Origin: Dongshaea marina
Lineage (GTDB): Bacteria > Pseudomonadota > Gammaproteobacteria > Enterobacterales > Aeromonadaceae
DNA length: 64,000 nt
NCBI RefSeq assembly: GCF_003072645.1
Contig: NZ_CP028898.1
Span: 1 to 64,000, forward strand
Direction: 5' to 3'
In this document: piece by piece, positions 34,553-43,661 of the stretch
Layout: each line of letters starts with the position of its first letter
How positions within the stretch are numbered: position 1 is the first letter of the stretch
Position numbers and translations under genes: made by a program
Notes under the pieces: generated by a model
What the model was told of the DNA's origin: nothing
Seen by the model: the letters and a program-made list of their open reading frames with translations, nothing else
Database searches by the model: none

Positions 34553-35773
34553 TCAGGCAACCACCTGTCGATCCTGCGCGAAGGATTTCCAGTGATCCAT
34601 GAGCTTCTTCACCGTAAACCCGGGATAGAGAGCTTTGAAGCGCAGCCGGGCGCCACAACAGCTGCAGTGATAGGGGTCTGAGCCTAGATATGCTTTTGCC
34701 AGGGAGGCGTGGGTGACATGGAAGGGGATCTGCGGATGATCATCCAGAGCGCTGTAGACCAGGGGAAGCTTTTGCCCTCTGATGCGGTTACTGAGGAACC
34801 CGTAATACCGGATGGTGCGGAAGTGTTTTTCGTGGATATGGCGTAGCATCCGGCACACCATCTCATAAGGTGTGACCACCTCCCGGACCCGCTGAGCACT
34901 GCGGTGATCCAGGTAGTTGAAGATGAGATTGCCATCACCGTTGTAGTGGCGCAGCCGGGAGGCTGCGATGGGTGGTCGGCGCACATAGCGGCCCAGATAA
35001 CCGGCAGTGCGACGGCTGCCTTTGGTTTTGTGAGCGATATAAGTGTGCCAGTAGGTGGATGGGGGAAGTTGCCGACTCAGGTAACGCTCCAGCAGCTCAT
35101 CGCTGCCAAACAACCCCTGAAGAGCGTCGGGGATCACCAACTCCCGATGATATTTGCGCAGCAGTTTGGCTATCGCCTTCTTCCAGGGTTGCATCAGCTT
35201 AAAGGTCACCTTCACCCATTTGCCGTGGGCATTGAGCCCTCCGGCGGTGACGGAAGCATGGATATGGTTATGCCAGTTGAGGCTGCGACCGAAGGTATGG
35301 ATGGCGGTAAAGATCCCAACCGTCAGACCTCTCTTCTTCGCCAGACTCAGTAACACCTCTGCGGCGCAACGACTGAGGCAGTTGAGCAGCCAGCGATTCT
35401 CATTGGGGAGGAACAGTTGGCAGATCTCTTCTGGCAGGGTAAACACGGCGTGTTGATAGTCACAATCGGGCAGGATGGCATTTTGGGTTTCCATCCACTG
35501 ATTGGTGCGTTTGACGCCGCAGCGCGGACAGAACTTCCCGTTGCAGGAGAAGCCGATAATTCGGTCATTGACCGCGCAACCGTTGGGGCAGGTCATCGCC
35601 TTACTGCCCAGCACGCAGGTGCCACAGACCAGAGCTTTGGTTACGTTTTCGATTTCAGCGGCACGCAGGTTATCGCCCTGATCTTCACAGTAGCGGGCAA
35701 AGGCACGATCTTTTTTGAGGAGTCGATTGAGTGGTCTATGGTTGTCGGATTCGAAGGTAGAGCGTCGGGTCAT
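34553..35773 (-). CDS. IS91-family transposase (HUH, Y-type)
   Basis: The HUH motif appears in LNWHNHIHASVTAGGL. The tyrosine motif is in TAGYLGRYVRRPPIA. An N-terminal zinc-binding part has CGTC...CPNGC...CNGKFCPRCG. These define IS91-type rolling-circle transposases. ATG 35773 (MTRRSTF) is chosen; the frame is open 12 codons further. It appears full length at ~406 residues. Terminal sequences (terIS/oriIS) were not resolved. Confidence 0.9.
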   Translation of the reverse strand: MTRRSTFESDNHRPLNRLLKKDRAFARYCEDQGDNLRAAEIENVTKALVCGTCVLGSKAMTCPNGCAVNDRIIGFSCNGKFCPRCGVKRTNQWMETQNAILPDCDYQHAVFTLPEEICQLFLPNENRWLLNCLSRCAAEVLLSLAKKRGLTVGIFTAIHTFGRSLNWHNHIHASVTAGGLNAHGKWVKVTFKLMQPWKKAIAKLLRKYHRELVIPDALQGLFGSDELLERYLSRQLPPSTYWHTYIAHKTKGSRRTAGYLGRYVRRPPIAASRLRHYNGDGNLIFNYLDHRSAQRVREVVTPYEMVCRMLRHIHEKHFRTIRYYGFLSNRIRGQKLPLVYSALDDHPQIPFHVTHASLAKAYLGSDPYHCSCCGARLRFKALYPGFTVKKLMDHWKSFAQDRQVVA

Positions 35774-35829
35774 CCGTAGATTATAGACAGAAAGGTAACC
35801 ATACGGCACCCATATGGTATTTAAAACCT

Positions 35830-36039
35830 ATGTGGGGAGGTTACCTGGCGGGCGCTTGGCTGGCACAGTCGATGCTGTGCGCGGATGAGACTCAGCTTCA
35901 GGTGCTGGATGAGCCGGGACGTGAAGCGGTCAGCCAATCCTATATGTGGGTTTACCGCAGTAGCGAATGGGATCCGCAGCCGGTTGTGCTCTACGAATAT
36001 CAGCCTGGCCGGGGCAGATCCACCCCCAAAACTTCCTGA
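35830..36039 (+). pseudogene. IS66 transposase (TnpC) fragment
   Basis: The frame reads LAQSMLCADETQLQVLDEPGREAVSQSYMWVYRSS, which matches the central catalytic region of IS66 TnpC (HADETxxQVLxEPGR). It runs out after ~65 residues. Both ends of the transposase are absent here, so it is a remnant. Confidence 0.8.
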
Positions 36040-36159
36040 GCGGGTTCAAACACGATTCGAACTGCTGCTTCCCTGCTTAGCTCCAAGTCATGACTTCACA
36101 ACACCGAGCCTGGCATGGAACCATAGCCAGGCTCATCCTATCATATCAATATAGCGTTC

Positions 36160-36291
36160 TCATACCTCCCCATATCTCTCCTCAAAACAGCTTGGGCAAA
36201 ATGTATGACTGAATTCAGTCTCTGAATGCTTTGATATATATGATTCCAGCTGCTGCCATTTTCCTTCAGGATCCCTGATGCTTTTGCAGCA
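36160..36291 (-). pseudogene. 3' remnant of GAF-domain gene, cut off by IS21
   Basis: In the minus frame this encodes KSIRDPEGKWQQLESYI, then SKHSETEFSHTFCPSCFEERYGEV and a stop at 36160. This is the typical C-terminal 'CxxCKxIRDxxGxWxQLExY' tail of GAF sensor proteins. It joins in frame with the 5' part ending at 38918 once the IS21 element and one 7-bp duplication are removed. Confidence 0.88.
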
Positions 36292-36525
36292 TGCGTTTTT
36301 TGGTCCATCGCGATCACCCAATAAGATCGATAGCGATCACTGAATAATATCGATCGCGATCGCTCAATAATATCGATGGCGATCACTTTTGAGTTTTATA
36401 TTATTGGGTGATCGGCATGAATATTATGCAGTCCCGACCGAAATGTTATTCATTTCAACTCCCGTTTCGCAGGTGTTTTTTTAACCGGCTATGCTCTCTG
36501 TTTGACCTCGAGCGGAGAGCCAGCC

Positions 36526-38073
36526 ATGCCAACGGTGCATATCACCATGCGAAAACTCAAAGAGATCCTCAGACTCAAGTACCAAGGCGGCCTGAGTCAC
36601 CGCCAGATCGCAAGCAGCCTGTCTGTGTCTCCGTCGACTGTGTCCAATTACTGCAAAAGGGCCCAACAGATGGGGCTATGCCAATGGCCTCTGCCTGCTG
36701 AGTGGGATGAAGAGCGGCTGCGCCGTGAGTTCCTTGAGACCCGGATCACGGTTCGTCAGACACCTCCTCTGCCGGATTGGGCCGTGGCCCATCAGGAGCT
36801 CAGACGCAAAGGGATGACGCTACAACTCCTGTGGGAGGAGTATGCTGAGCGACATCCCAAGAACCACTACAGCTATAACCATTACTGCATGCGTTATCGT
36901 GAGTGGCGTAAATGCCAGTCTCCCTCAATGCGTCAGAGCCATAAAGCCGGTGAAAAACTGTTTGTTGATTACTGCGGTCCAACCGTGCCCATCGTGGATC
37001 CGAGGACTGGGGAGGAGCGTCGGGCTCAGATCTTTGTCGCTGTGATGGGTGCATCCAGCTACACCTACGCCGATGCAACCTTGAGTCAGGGGCTGGAAGA
37101 CTGGGTGATGAGCCATAAACGGGCCTTCGAATTTCTGGGGGGAGTACCAGAGATGATCGTTCCGGATAATCTCAAAAGCGGAGTCAGTAGAGCGTGTCGC
37201 TACGAGCCAGATCTCAATCCTACCTATCAGCAGCTGGCTGCACACTATGGTGTTGCAGTGCTTCCTGCCCGTCCTTACAAGCCCAAAGATAAAGCCAAGG
37301 CTGAGGTGGGCGTGCAGATCGTTGAGCGCTGGATCCTGGCAAAACTGCGCCATGAGACCTTCTTCAGTCTGGCTCAGCTAAACCAGCGGATCGGGGCTCT
37401 GCTCACCGAGTTGAACAATCGCCCGTTCAAGAAGCTGCCGGGAAGCCGTAAATCACAGTTTGAATTGCTAGACAAACCGGTGCTCAAATCGCTGCCTCAA
37501 AACCCCTATCAGTTCACCCGGGTGAAGGCGGTTCGGGTTCATATCGACTATCACATCGAGCTCGACAAGCACTACTACTCGGTTCCCTATACCCTGCTCA
37601 AACGCAAGCTTGAAGCGCATATCTGCGACAACCTGGTACGGATCTATCATGGTGGTCGCTGTGTCGCGACACATCCACGCAGCTATCAGCAGGGAGGGCA
37701 AACCACCCACCCCGATCATATGCCGGTCGCACACCAAAAGCAGATGCAATGGACCCCGGGACGCTTTCTGAACTGGGCTCAGGAGATAGGCCCCTCCACG
37801 CTTGCGGTGATCAAACAGCTGCTCTACCGAAAGTCCCACCCGGAGCTTGGATATCGGGCCAGCCTTGGGATCCTCAACCTGGAAAAGCGATATGGACGCC
37901 CCCGCTTAGAAGCGGCCTGCCAGCGAGCAGACCGAACGGGCGTTTACTATCAGAAAGGGATCCGCTCCATCCTGGAAAAGGGGCTGGATGGCCAGCCACT
38001 GCCCGAAACTCAGCCGGATCGTCTGGCGGAGCTCACTCACCTCAATATCCGTGGCTCAGGCTACTATCACTAA
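36526..38073 (+). CDS. istA: IS21 transposase IstA
   Basis: ATG 36526 (MPTVHITMRKLKEILRLKYQGGLSHRQIASSLSVSPSTVSNYCKRA) gives the usual N-terminal HTH. The catalytic domain shows LFVDYCGPTVPI (Asp), VPDNLKSGV (Asp) and a downstream KAEVGVQIVERWILAKLR segment with Glu. Its ~515 residues are normal. It precedes istB by 9 bp. Confidence 0.94.
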   Translation: MPTVHITMRKLKEILRLKYQGGLSHRQIASSLSVSPSTVSNYCKRAQQMGLCQWPLPAEWDEERLRREFLETRITVRQTPPLPDWAVAHQELRRKGMTLQLLWEEYAERHPKNHYSYNHYCMRYREWRKCQSPSMRQSHKAGEKLFVDYCGPTVPIVDPRTGEERRAQIFVAVMGASSYTYADATLSQGLEDWVMSHKRAFEFLGGVPEMIVPDNLKSGVSRACRYEPDLNPTYQQLAAHYGVAVLPARPYKPKDKAKAEVGVQIVERWILAKLRHETFFSLAQLNQRIGALLTELNNRPFKKLPGSRKSQFELLDKPVLKSLPQNPYQFTRVKAVRVHIDYHIELDKHYYSVPYTLLKRKLEAHICDNLVRIYHGGRCVATHPRSYQQGGQTTHPDHMPVAHQKQMQWTPGRFLNWAQEIGPSTLAVIKQLLYRKSHPELGYRASLGILNLEKRYGRPRLEAACQRADRTGVYYQKGIRSILEKGLDGQPLPETQPDRLAELTHLNIRGSGYYH

Positions 38074-38082
38074 GGATCAAAG

Positions 38083-38837
38083 ATGACAGAACAACTCAAA
38101 CAGCAACTTCGGGAGCTGAAACTAAGTGGTATCCGGGATGCCCTGGAAAGGCAACATCAGCAACCCGGGCACTACCAGGAACTCGGGTTCGAAGAGCGAC
38201 TCAGCCTGCTGCTGGAGCAGGAGCTGACGGATCGGTCTCAGCGGCGGATCGAGCGCCTTATCAAGCAGGCCCGATTCCGGCTGCAGGCAAATCTGGAGCA
38301 ACTGGATTATCGAAGTGATCGCGGCTTGCATAGAGCCCAGATCCGCTCACTGGCAGAGGATACTGGCTTAGCCTGGGGCAGACTCTGATCCTGACCGGGG
38401 CGACCGGGTGCGGGAAAACCTATCTGGCCTGCGCCCTGGGCCATCACTTCTGTCTGCAGGGACTCGGGGTTCGCTACTTCCGGTTTAAAGAGCTGCTGGA
38501 GCAACTGCAGCTGGCTCAGGCTGATGGCAGCTATCGAAAGCTGATGGTTCAGTTGAGAAACACGCCGCTTCTGATCCTCGATGACTGGGGACTGGAGTCG
38601 CTGAATGCGCTTCAGCGTAGCGATCTACTGGAGTTAATCGATGCTCGCCATGGTCACGGAGCCACACTGATCGGCAGCCAGCTTCCGCTGGAGCACTGGC
38701 ACACAATGATCGGTGAATCAACCCATGCGGATGCGATCCTGGATCGTCTGGTTCATGGAGCGATCCGTGTAGAATTATGCGGAGAATCGATGAGAAAAAT
38801 CACCGCAGAGTTGACGGATGCCGATCACTCAGGGTAA
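38083..38837 (+). pseudogene. istB: IS21 helper ATPase IstB, frameshifted
   Basis: The N-terminal frame (38083-38388) runs MTEQLKQQLRELKLSGI...AEDTGLAWGRL and stops. The next frame resumes at GQTLILTGATGCGKTYLACALG (Walker A) and continues to 38837 (LLILDDWGLESL as Walker B). The switch lies near 38372-38388 beside a GGGG run. A one-base indel or a sequence error would explain it; without IstB the copy would be transposition-defective. Confidence 0.88.
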
Positions 38838-38885
38838 AAAATAACCCAGTCTGTGAGACGGGATGTTGAGGTGATCGACATCATA

Positions 38886-39473
38886 TTATTCGGTGATCGC
38901 CATCGCGATAATACGCATGCAGCAACAGCAGATTGGAATAATCCCTCTCAATACCTTCACCTCCTCAATGTAGTCTGAGAGCGTCCTATTTTGGTCACCT
39001 AACTCCTGATTAGCTGCGATGAGCTCCAGATGCCCCTGAATAACTTTCTTCATGCTATGCATGAGTCGCTCACAAACCTCTGAAAAATGATTCACTTTGC
39101 TATCCAGGACGCATATCGTCCCGAAGGGGGTCCTATCAGGAAGTAGGAGGGGCAACCCCAGATAAGCGATCATATTGAGCTTGATATCAGGATTATCTCT
39201 CCACCTCTCACTGTCCAAAGCGCTTCCAACATAGAGTGCATCCCCCGTTTTAATTACATACTCACAGTACAGTCCAGACTCACTGAAGTGCTCGTGATCT
39301 CCCGGGTGATAGGGGTTTCCCTCGCTCTCACTTGAAACAAAGACCTCAATATCTTCCTCAGTAAGCCTCATAATCAAGGCTGCTGGCACCTGGAGTAGCT
39401 CTGCCAGAACATTCAACATCTCCTGCCATTCATCGAGAGTTGATAACGGAACATCCAGAGGTTTGTATGCCAT
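38886..39473 (-). pseudogene. GAF-domain sensor protein, 5' part, truncated by IS21
   Basis: The protein starts MAYKPLDVPLSTLDEWQEMLNVLAELLQVPAALIMRLTEEDIEVF, a GAF domain. This is followed by a coiled coil (HSMKKVIQGHLELIAANQELGDQNRTLSDYIEEVKVLRGIIPIC). Native coding ends at 38918; the last residues (RIIAMAITE) are encoded by the IS21 end. The missing C-terminus lies at 36160-36291. Related proteins are small cytosolic sensors with a Cys-rich C-terminus. GAGGG precedes the ATG. Confidence 0.87.
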
Positions 39474-39589
39474 ACGCCCTCACTCTTTGACGATCATAGA
39501 GCTTACCAGCATAAATCATGCCCAAGTGACTCTCTCATTTGACGCATCAGCCAGATAGCACGATCGTGAGCTTACAAAGAGTGTGCTCA

Positions 39590-39764
39590 CAATTGAATAG
39601 GATCATGGCAAACTAAAACGGCTACTCAAACCGGCCCGTGAATTTCAATCCAAACGGACCGCTTATGCCATGTTCAAAGGGTTTGAGGTGATGCGAATGT
39701 TCAGAAAGGAGCTGCTGGGATCTTGGTTGTATGGTGGGGGAGCGCAGATTAAGCATACCTGGTA
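39590..39764 (+). pseudogene. IS6-like transposase C-terminal fragment
   Basis: The plus frame reads LTIE-stop-DHGKLKRLLKPAREFQSK, then RTAYAMFKGFEVMRMFRKE. This resembles the IS6-family C-terminus (IEQDHRRIKxRxxPMLGFKSxxxAxxTIxGxExMxMIRKGQ), with a TAG where Gln is expected. Only this end remains. Confidence 0.6.
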
Positions 39765-39898
39765 CAACGCCAGTTTATCTTCTAAGACTACCCCACATGA
39801 GGTAGTCCTACCCGAGCTCATTTTTTGCAACGGAGCCAATAATCCTGCTGCATCTGCGGATGCATAGACAGCTCGGGTGCCTGATTGCACCCTTGTTA

Positions 39899-40387
39899 CT
39901 ATTTGATAATGACAGATATGGAAAGATCACCTGCATCCCCAGCTAAAATCACACGCGTATTTTTTGATGCAGTGCAGGACATCATATTATATGGGTATTC
40001 AACTGATATTGTTTTGTCACCAAATGATAAATAGTTCTTGTTTTTACAGTACATTCCTTTGATATTTCCCATTTTTACATTCTGATAAACAGAAACCTTT
40101 CGATAGTCCATCCCTCCTCCTTGAGTTAGGGCTCTAGAGATAAAACTAAATATTGGTGTTTTATCATGTGCACTTGAAATATCTTCACGGCGGTATAAAG
40201 ACGAGTGGCTACCAATACCTAGCAGCTCATCGTTGAGCTGAATTGTAATAGGGTAACTTAGTGAGTTAGAGATCGTTATATCAGCCTTATAGCTATCTGG
40301 GATTGATAATACGGCCTTGGTGCCAGAAGCTGCATAGCAAGAAGATGCCATTAGTAAAACTGTTAATAAAGACGCTTTTTTAAACAT
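39899..40387 (-). CDS. Secreted hypothetical protein (162 aa)
   Basis: A clear signal peptide (MFKKASLLTVLLMASSCYAASG) leads a beta-rich mature protein with a Cys pair (GMYCKNK and NMMSCTASK). No family is recognised. It lies alone among IS remnants. An Ig-like or pilin-like periplasmic fold is possible from the alternating hydrophobic pattern, but this is a guess. Confidence 0.65.
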   Translation of the reverse strand: MFKKASLLTVLLMASSCYAASGTKAVLSIPDSYKADITISNSLSYPITIQLNDELLGIGSHSSLYRREDISSAHDKTPIFSFISRALTQGGGMDYRKVSVYQNVKMGNIKGMYCKNKNYLSFGDKTISVEYPYNMMSCTASKNTRVILAGDAGDLSISVIIK

Positions 40388-40452
40388 GATTCATTTCCCT
40401 ATTTTAATGAGATGGTAAACCCAACCTATATTAGTAAGCAGTGGGATATGGT

Positions 40453-40760
40453 CTATGTACTGCCGGAGGATTTATACAACACCTCATAGATCAATGCTTT
40501 TAGAAGAAGGTAATCCTTTGATATCTCGATAAATTCTCCCGGTGGGTGCCCTTTGTGACCCGGTTGTCCTTCTCTCTTTTTGGAAGACTTTTTCTTTCTC
40601 GTCTCATCATTCCGATGTCTTCGGCTTTTTATAGGGGGCATCACAGAAGGATTTGATGAGTTTGTGGATTCCTGGCCAGCCGTTCTTCGAGCTCAGCCAG
40701 CCTATGGTGAAGCTCAAAAACAAGTTGCTGAGCAACTTCGATTGCTCTTTGGCTGATGCA
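40453..40760 (-). pseudogene. IS66 transposase N-terminal remnant
   Basis: The minus strand encodes LAELEERLARNP in one frame and RKKKSSKKREGQPGHKGHPPGEF in another. Together they match the IS66 TnpC N-terminus (LEERL...KKPGGQPGHKG). Frames are broken, so it is decayed. It may come from the same original element as the fragment at 35830-36039, though the orientation is opposite. Confidence 0.72.
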
Positions 40761-40876
40761 AGCCTTCTGACCAGGTTTTTTTTCATGCAGCCAGCGTGGC
40801 ATCTAAAAAGGATCCATCAAGCCCAAAATGCGGAGCCGGGATGATCGTCACATACCCCCCTGAATAGCTACCTCCC

Positions 40877-40990
40877 CAATCTCACAAATGAGGTTTTTTG
40901 AGAGCTAGATCTGTTAGCTTGGCGTTTTCGATCGATGCCTATATGAGAGCTTTCATACACACATATAGGCATCGAACTTAGGTATTCATC
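40877..40990. repeat. ~115-bp hairpin repeat, copy B
   Basis: This copy shares GAGCTAGATCTGTTAGCTTG and flanking sequence with 34083-34196. The hairpin is looser: a 13-bp stem CGATGCCTATATG with a longer, altered loop, and a 4-bp CGAT insertion before it. Confidence 0.8.
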
Positions 40991-41073
40991 CTCGGCACCT
41001 CACAAAATTTGCTCTTGAGCTTCGCTCGAAGCTCTTCTAGCCTTAAACTAAGCCCAGCATTAAGGTTAACGCC

Positions 41074-41379
41074 ATGAAATTTCTACTTGTGTTCTTGACT
41101 CTGATTTTTCTCTCTGCAGAGGCTATGGCAGCAAGTTCGAGAGGCCTTCCTGTCCAATGGAAAGAGAGGAAATCTCGAATCATTCTTGATTCTGTATGTT
41201 ATAACCATGATCACGGAAGCATTAAATACCGGAACTGCCGCTCAGAGGCTAAGAAACTCTTTACCTACAGGTGTCAATTGTACTCCGATAAGTATCAGCG
41301 TGCCCACTATCAAAAAAAACTGTACCTTACCCTGAGAGACAAGTTTTGTGATGCATCCAGAAATCTAAGAATAATTTAA
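41074..41379 (+). CDS. Small secreted Cys-containing hypothetical protein
   Basis: The signal peptide MKFLLVFLTLIFLSAEAMAA precedes ~80 basic residues with four cysteines (SVCYNHD, YRNCRSE, YRCQLY, KFCDAS), suggesting two disulfides. The family is unknown. It sits 84 bp after hairpin repeat B and 59 bp before comFB in the same direction. Confidence 0.65.
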   Translation: MKFLLVFLTLIFLSAEAMAASSRGLPVQWKERKSRIILDSVCYNHDHGSIKYRNCRSEAKKLFTYRCQLYSDKYQRAHYQKKLYLTLRDKFCDASRNLRII

Positions 41380-41438
41380 CTTAAGGGTAGCTATATGAAA
41401 CTTAATGAAAATATACACAATCTAACCGAGGTTTTGTT

Positions 41439-41669
41439 ATGCGCCAAATAGATAAAATGGGCCTTGAGTCTGAGTGCGACTCATTTCTCATAGATGACTT
41501 GTGCTGTATTGCGCTCAACAAGCTACCTTCAAAATACATTTGTTGCAGAGTCGATGCCATGTCACACATGACTGATAGAGAAACTCATGAGTTTGAATCA
41601 ATGGTCAGCGATGTTCTCCAGCAAACTTTAGTATATTTGAAGGAAGATCGAAGGGCGCGTAAGCTTTAG
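41439..41669 (+). CDS. ComFB-family protein
   Basis: The 76-residue sequence DDLCCIALNKLPSKYICCRVDAMSHM matches the ComFB core (DVLxxALNxLPPxYV). Recent work links ComFB-type proteins to c-di-GMP binding and control of competence or motility. It is close to other signalling-type genes (GAF, hemerythrin) and a pilin. A short frame (MKLNENIHNLTEVLLCAK, from 41395) overlaps its start and could be a leader or a displaced N-terminus. Confidence 0.72.
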   Translation: MRQIDKMGLESECDSFLIDDLCCIALNKLPSKYICCRVDAMSHMTDRETHEFESMVSDVLQQTLVYLKEDRRARKL

Positions 41670-41727
41670 ACTGTTCTCTTCAAATTTATGGCCGTGGTGA
41701 GACCCATGGCCACGATTATAGTGACTG

Positions 41728-42146
41728 TTATTTTTTATTCTTGATAAAACTTGCATACTCAACATCTTTCTCTGAGATATGGTGGAACCACCAACGAATA
41801 AGAAATGACTCCATTCTACCAATAAACACCTGGTAATCCTCTTTACTCTTGCATTTATAGCAATCTCGATATAGTAGTTGACATGTATCTATGTAATAGT
41901 GGTGTTCATGTATATGATCTTCTGAATCAGGGTAACCATGCGATAAAAAATATTCCTCCTCTGTAGCGAAGTGGTAGGCTGCATACTCATCCAGTCTGCC
42001 AAGAAGAAAAAATAGCTTCTCCCTGATGTTTAGGTCAGAGCAGTCAAGGTTATTGAAGCCACCAATGATATTGAACATTCTTTGATGCTCTTTATCGATA
42101 TCTGATATCCCAAGTACGACTGGCGTTAGCTCTTTTTAAGTCCCAT
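41728..42146 (-). pseudogene. Bacteriohemerythrin with frameshift at codon 4-5
   Basis: The open frame from 42078 (MFNIIGGFNNLD...) has the diiron ligands HFATEEEYFLSHGYPDSEDHIHEHH and WWFHHISEKD. Upstream in the same frame lies LTPVVLGISDIDKEHQRMF, which supplies the missing first His motif but has no start codon. An ATG at 42146 (MGLKK) enters the wrong frame at a run of five A. One extra A would restore a full protein. It may be a real mutation, slippage or a sequence error. Confidence 0.78.
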
Positions 42147-42171
42147 GGCGCACCCTATAGCGTTAACCTTT

Positions 42172-42927
42172 TTAGTGTTTATTGTGAACTAAGGATTCAT
42201 CAAGCTCTTTCATGAGCTTGTCTGGTACCTTTTGACTGCAGATGATATATCTGTTTTCTCCGCTTGGGATATCGCTGAAGCTAATGCTTTTGAAGTCATT
42301 AACCTGGAATGATGAATGCTTAATAAGTGTTTTTATCTCTTCCGGGGAAATAAAAAAATAATCATATCGTCTATAATAAATAAGCTCTAACATTTTCAAG
42401 TTGTCATAAGAAACCTTCTTGATAGCAGGCCTTGTTTTATCAATGAGCTTATCAATATAACTTCCATAAGAGTATCCATCTCTCATAAGAAGTTTCAGAT
42501 CATGATTCAACAACGTGTCCTTGAGCTGTGTGCCATCTGAAAACCGGCTATTACTTGACTTAATTAGGGCAACCTGAGGCTTATCTCTATAAATTGGAGA
42601 ACTGTATTTTGCAAATACTTCTCTTTGCGAGTTCTTAAACCAACCTAAAGCACAAGTGCATGATTCATTGCTTTTTACTCTCAATAGCTGCCTTTTGGGT
42701 GGAACTTCTTTCCAGTATACCTTGATATCCAGGGAGCTAAATGCTTTTGCCGCAGGTGTTGCTACTAATCCTACAATACCATCGGCTCTCTTCTCCATAT
42801 ATGGGACTCGCTCATGATACAACACATCAACACCGCGTGGACAAGTAGATAAATCATCTGCACCGGCCTTTACGGTGTAACTTGAAGCTAATAATAAAAG
42901 AAGCAAAGCTTGATTATATTTTCTCAT
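42172..42927 (-). CDS. Periplasmic solute-binding-like protein (SBP family 3 type)
   Basis: A signal peptide (ALLLLLLASSYTVKAGA) precedes a bilobal binding-protein-like sequence: VDVLYHERVPYMEKRADGIVGLVATPAAKAF and KPQVALIKSSNSRF, with two internal Cys (SNESCTCALGWF). Length is 251 aa. Orphan proteins of this kind often feed sensor kinases or act as extracellular sensors. Its start overlaps the upstream HTH gene by 14 bp. Confidence 0.75.
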   Translation of the reverse strand: MRKYNQALLLLLLASSYTVKAGADDLSTCPRGVDVLYHERVPYMEKRADGIVGLVATPAAKAFSSLDIKVYWKEVPPKRQLLRVKSNESCTCALGWFKNSQREVFAKYSSPIYRDKPQVALIKSSNSRFSDGTQLKDTLLNHDLKLLMRDGYSYGSYIDKLIDKTRPAIKKVSYDNLKMLELIYYRRYDYFFISPEEIKTLIKHSSFQVNDFKSISFSDIPSGENRYIICSQKVPDKLMKELDESLVHNKH

Positions 42928-43231
42928 GGCTATGTCCTACGAGTGACCTTGGGGAAGAGCTGGCATCAACCAGGATTGGCCTGCTCATAACCTGTCGCCA
43001 AAGCTTATTTGTTATAGCTGCGCGATAAAATATCACCATCCCAACCTGTTTCTTGTCGAATGACATACTGAGGCTGTATAGCTCGTGAAGGGTCTTTGAT
43101 GCTTGCTGAGCAGTGAGACCTGTTGTCTCTGCAACCTCCGCAATAGACATCCAGCACCTCTGCTCTTCTAGCAGATCTCTTACCTTCGTTCTATTGCAGC
43201 AAGTGTCGAGGGTATAATTATTTTTATTCAT
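42914..43231 (-). CDS. Winged-helix regulator (FaeA-like or MarR-like HTH)
   Basis: ATG 43231 is preceded by GGGG; 43246 is an upstream alternative. The sequence VRDLLEEQRCWMSIAEVAETTGLTAQQASKTLHELYSLSMSFDKKQVGMVIFYRA is a compact winged helix. It overlaps the solute-binding gene and probably shares its transcript. The target is unknown; the adjacent pilin or sensor genes are plausible. Confidence 0.7.
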   Translation of the reverse strand: MNKNNYTLDTCCNRTKVRDLLEEQRCWMSIAEVAETTGLTAQQASKTLHELYSLSMSFDKKQVGMVIFYRAAITNKLWRQVMSRPILVDASSSPRSLVGHSHEKI

Positions 43232-43301
43232 CACAGTACCCCGCATGGTCTCCAGTCTGCGAATGATGCTGTATACGCTGTGACCTGAGTAGTTATCTTG
43301 C

Positions 43302-43652
43302 TTAGTTTCCGGGACTCTTTGAGGAAATTATGCTTATAATCTCCCGGACATAAGCGCACTCACAGAAAGCTTCACACCGGTTTAACTGGTTTTCATCCTG
43401 ACAATAGAGAGGGCAGTCTGAGCCACCTCTTTTTCTATCAGGGTAGACTACCCCGGTATAGAGGTCCCTAAAATCTGACACTTCAATGGCCAATGTTGAG
43501 TTGCACCCACTTCTATGGTGCGTGAACAAAAACAGGCCATGCTCAAGCCTTTCAAAGTCTGCCTTATAGCCATTTAGCTTGATCTGTGGATCATCCAGAA
43601 AATCGGCTCGGGTTTCCCACCGGTGTTGACACATTGCGCACTGCTTAAACAA
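43302..43652 (-). CDS. Cys-rich hypothetical protein, TTG start
   Basis: The TTG at 43652 is preceded by AAGGA, and the product begins MFKQCAMCQHRWETRADFLDDPQIKLNGYK. Multiple cysteine pairs (CAMC, CPLYC, CEAFCECAYVREI) suggest metal binding. I recall similar small proteins near chemotaxis or signalling genes in other proteobacteria but know no function. Confidence 0.7.
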   Translation of the reverse strand: MFKQCAMCQHRWETRADFLDDPQIKLNGYKADFERLEHGLFLFTHHRSGCNSTLAIEVSDFRDLYTGVVYPDRKRGGSDCPLYCQDENQLNRCEAFCECAYVREIISIISSKSPGN

Positions 43653-43661
43653 ATGGCTTCC

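Larger units (their letters stand above)
36292..38917 (+). mobile_element. IS21-family element with 7-bp target duplication
   Basis: The element starts TGCGTTTTTTGG and ends ATAATACGCA, giving TG...CA ends. TGCAGCA flanks it on both sides (36285-36291 and 38918-38924). Multiple GCGATCAC/AATAATAT terminal subrepeats occur at the left (36308-36418) and right (38885-38910) ends, as in IS21. It encodes IstA and a frameshifted IstB. Length is 2626 bp. Confidence 0.9.
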
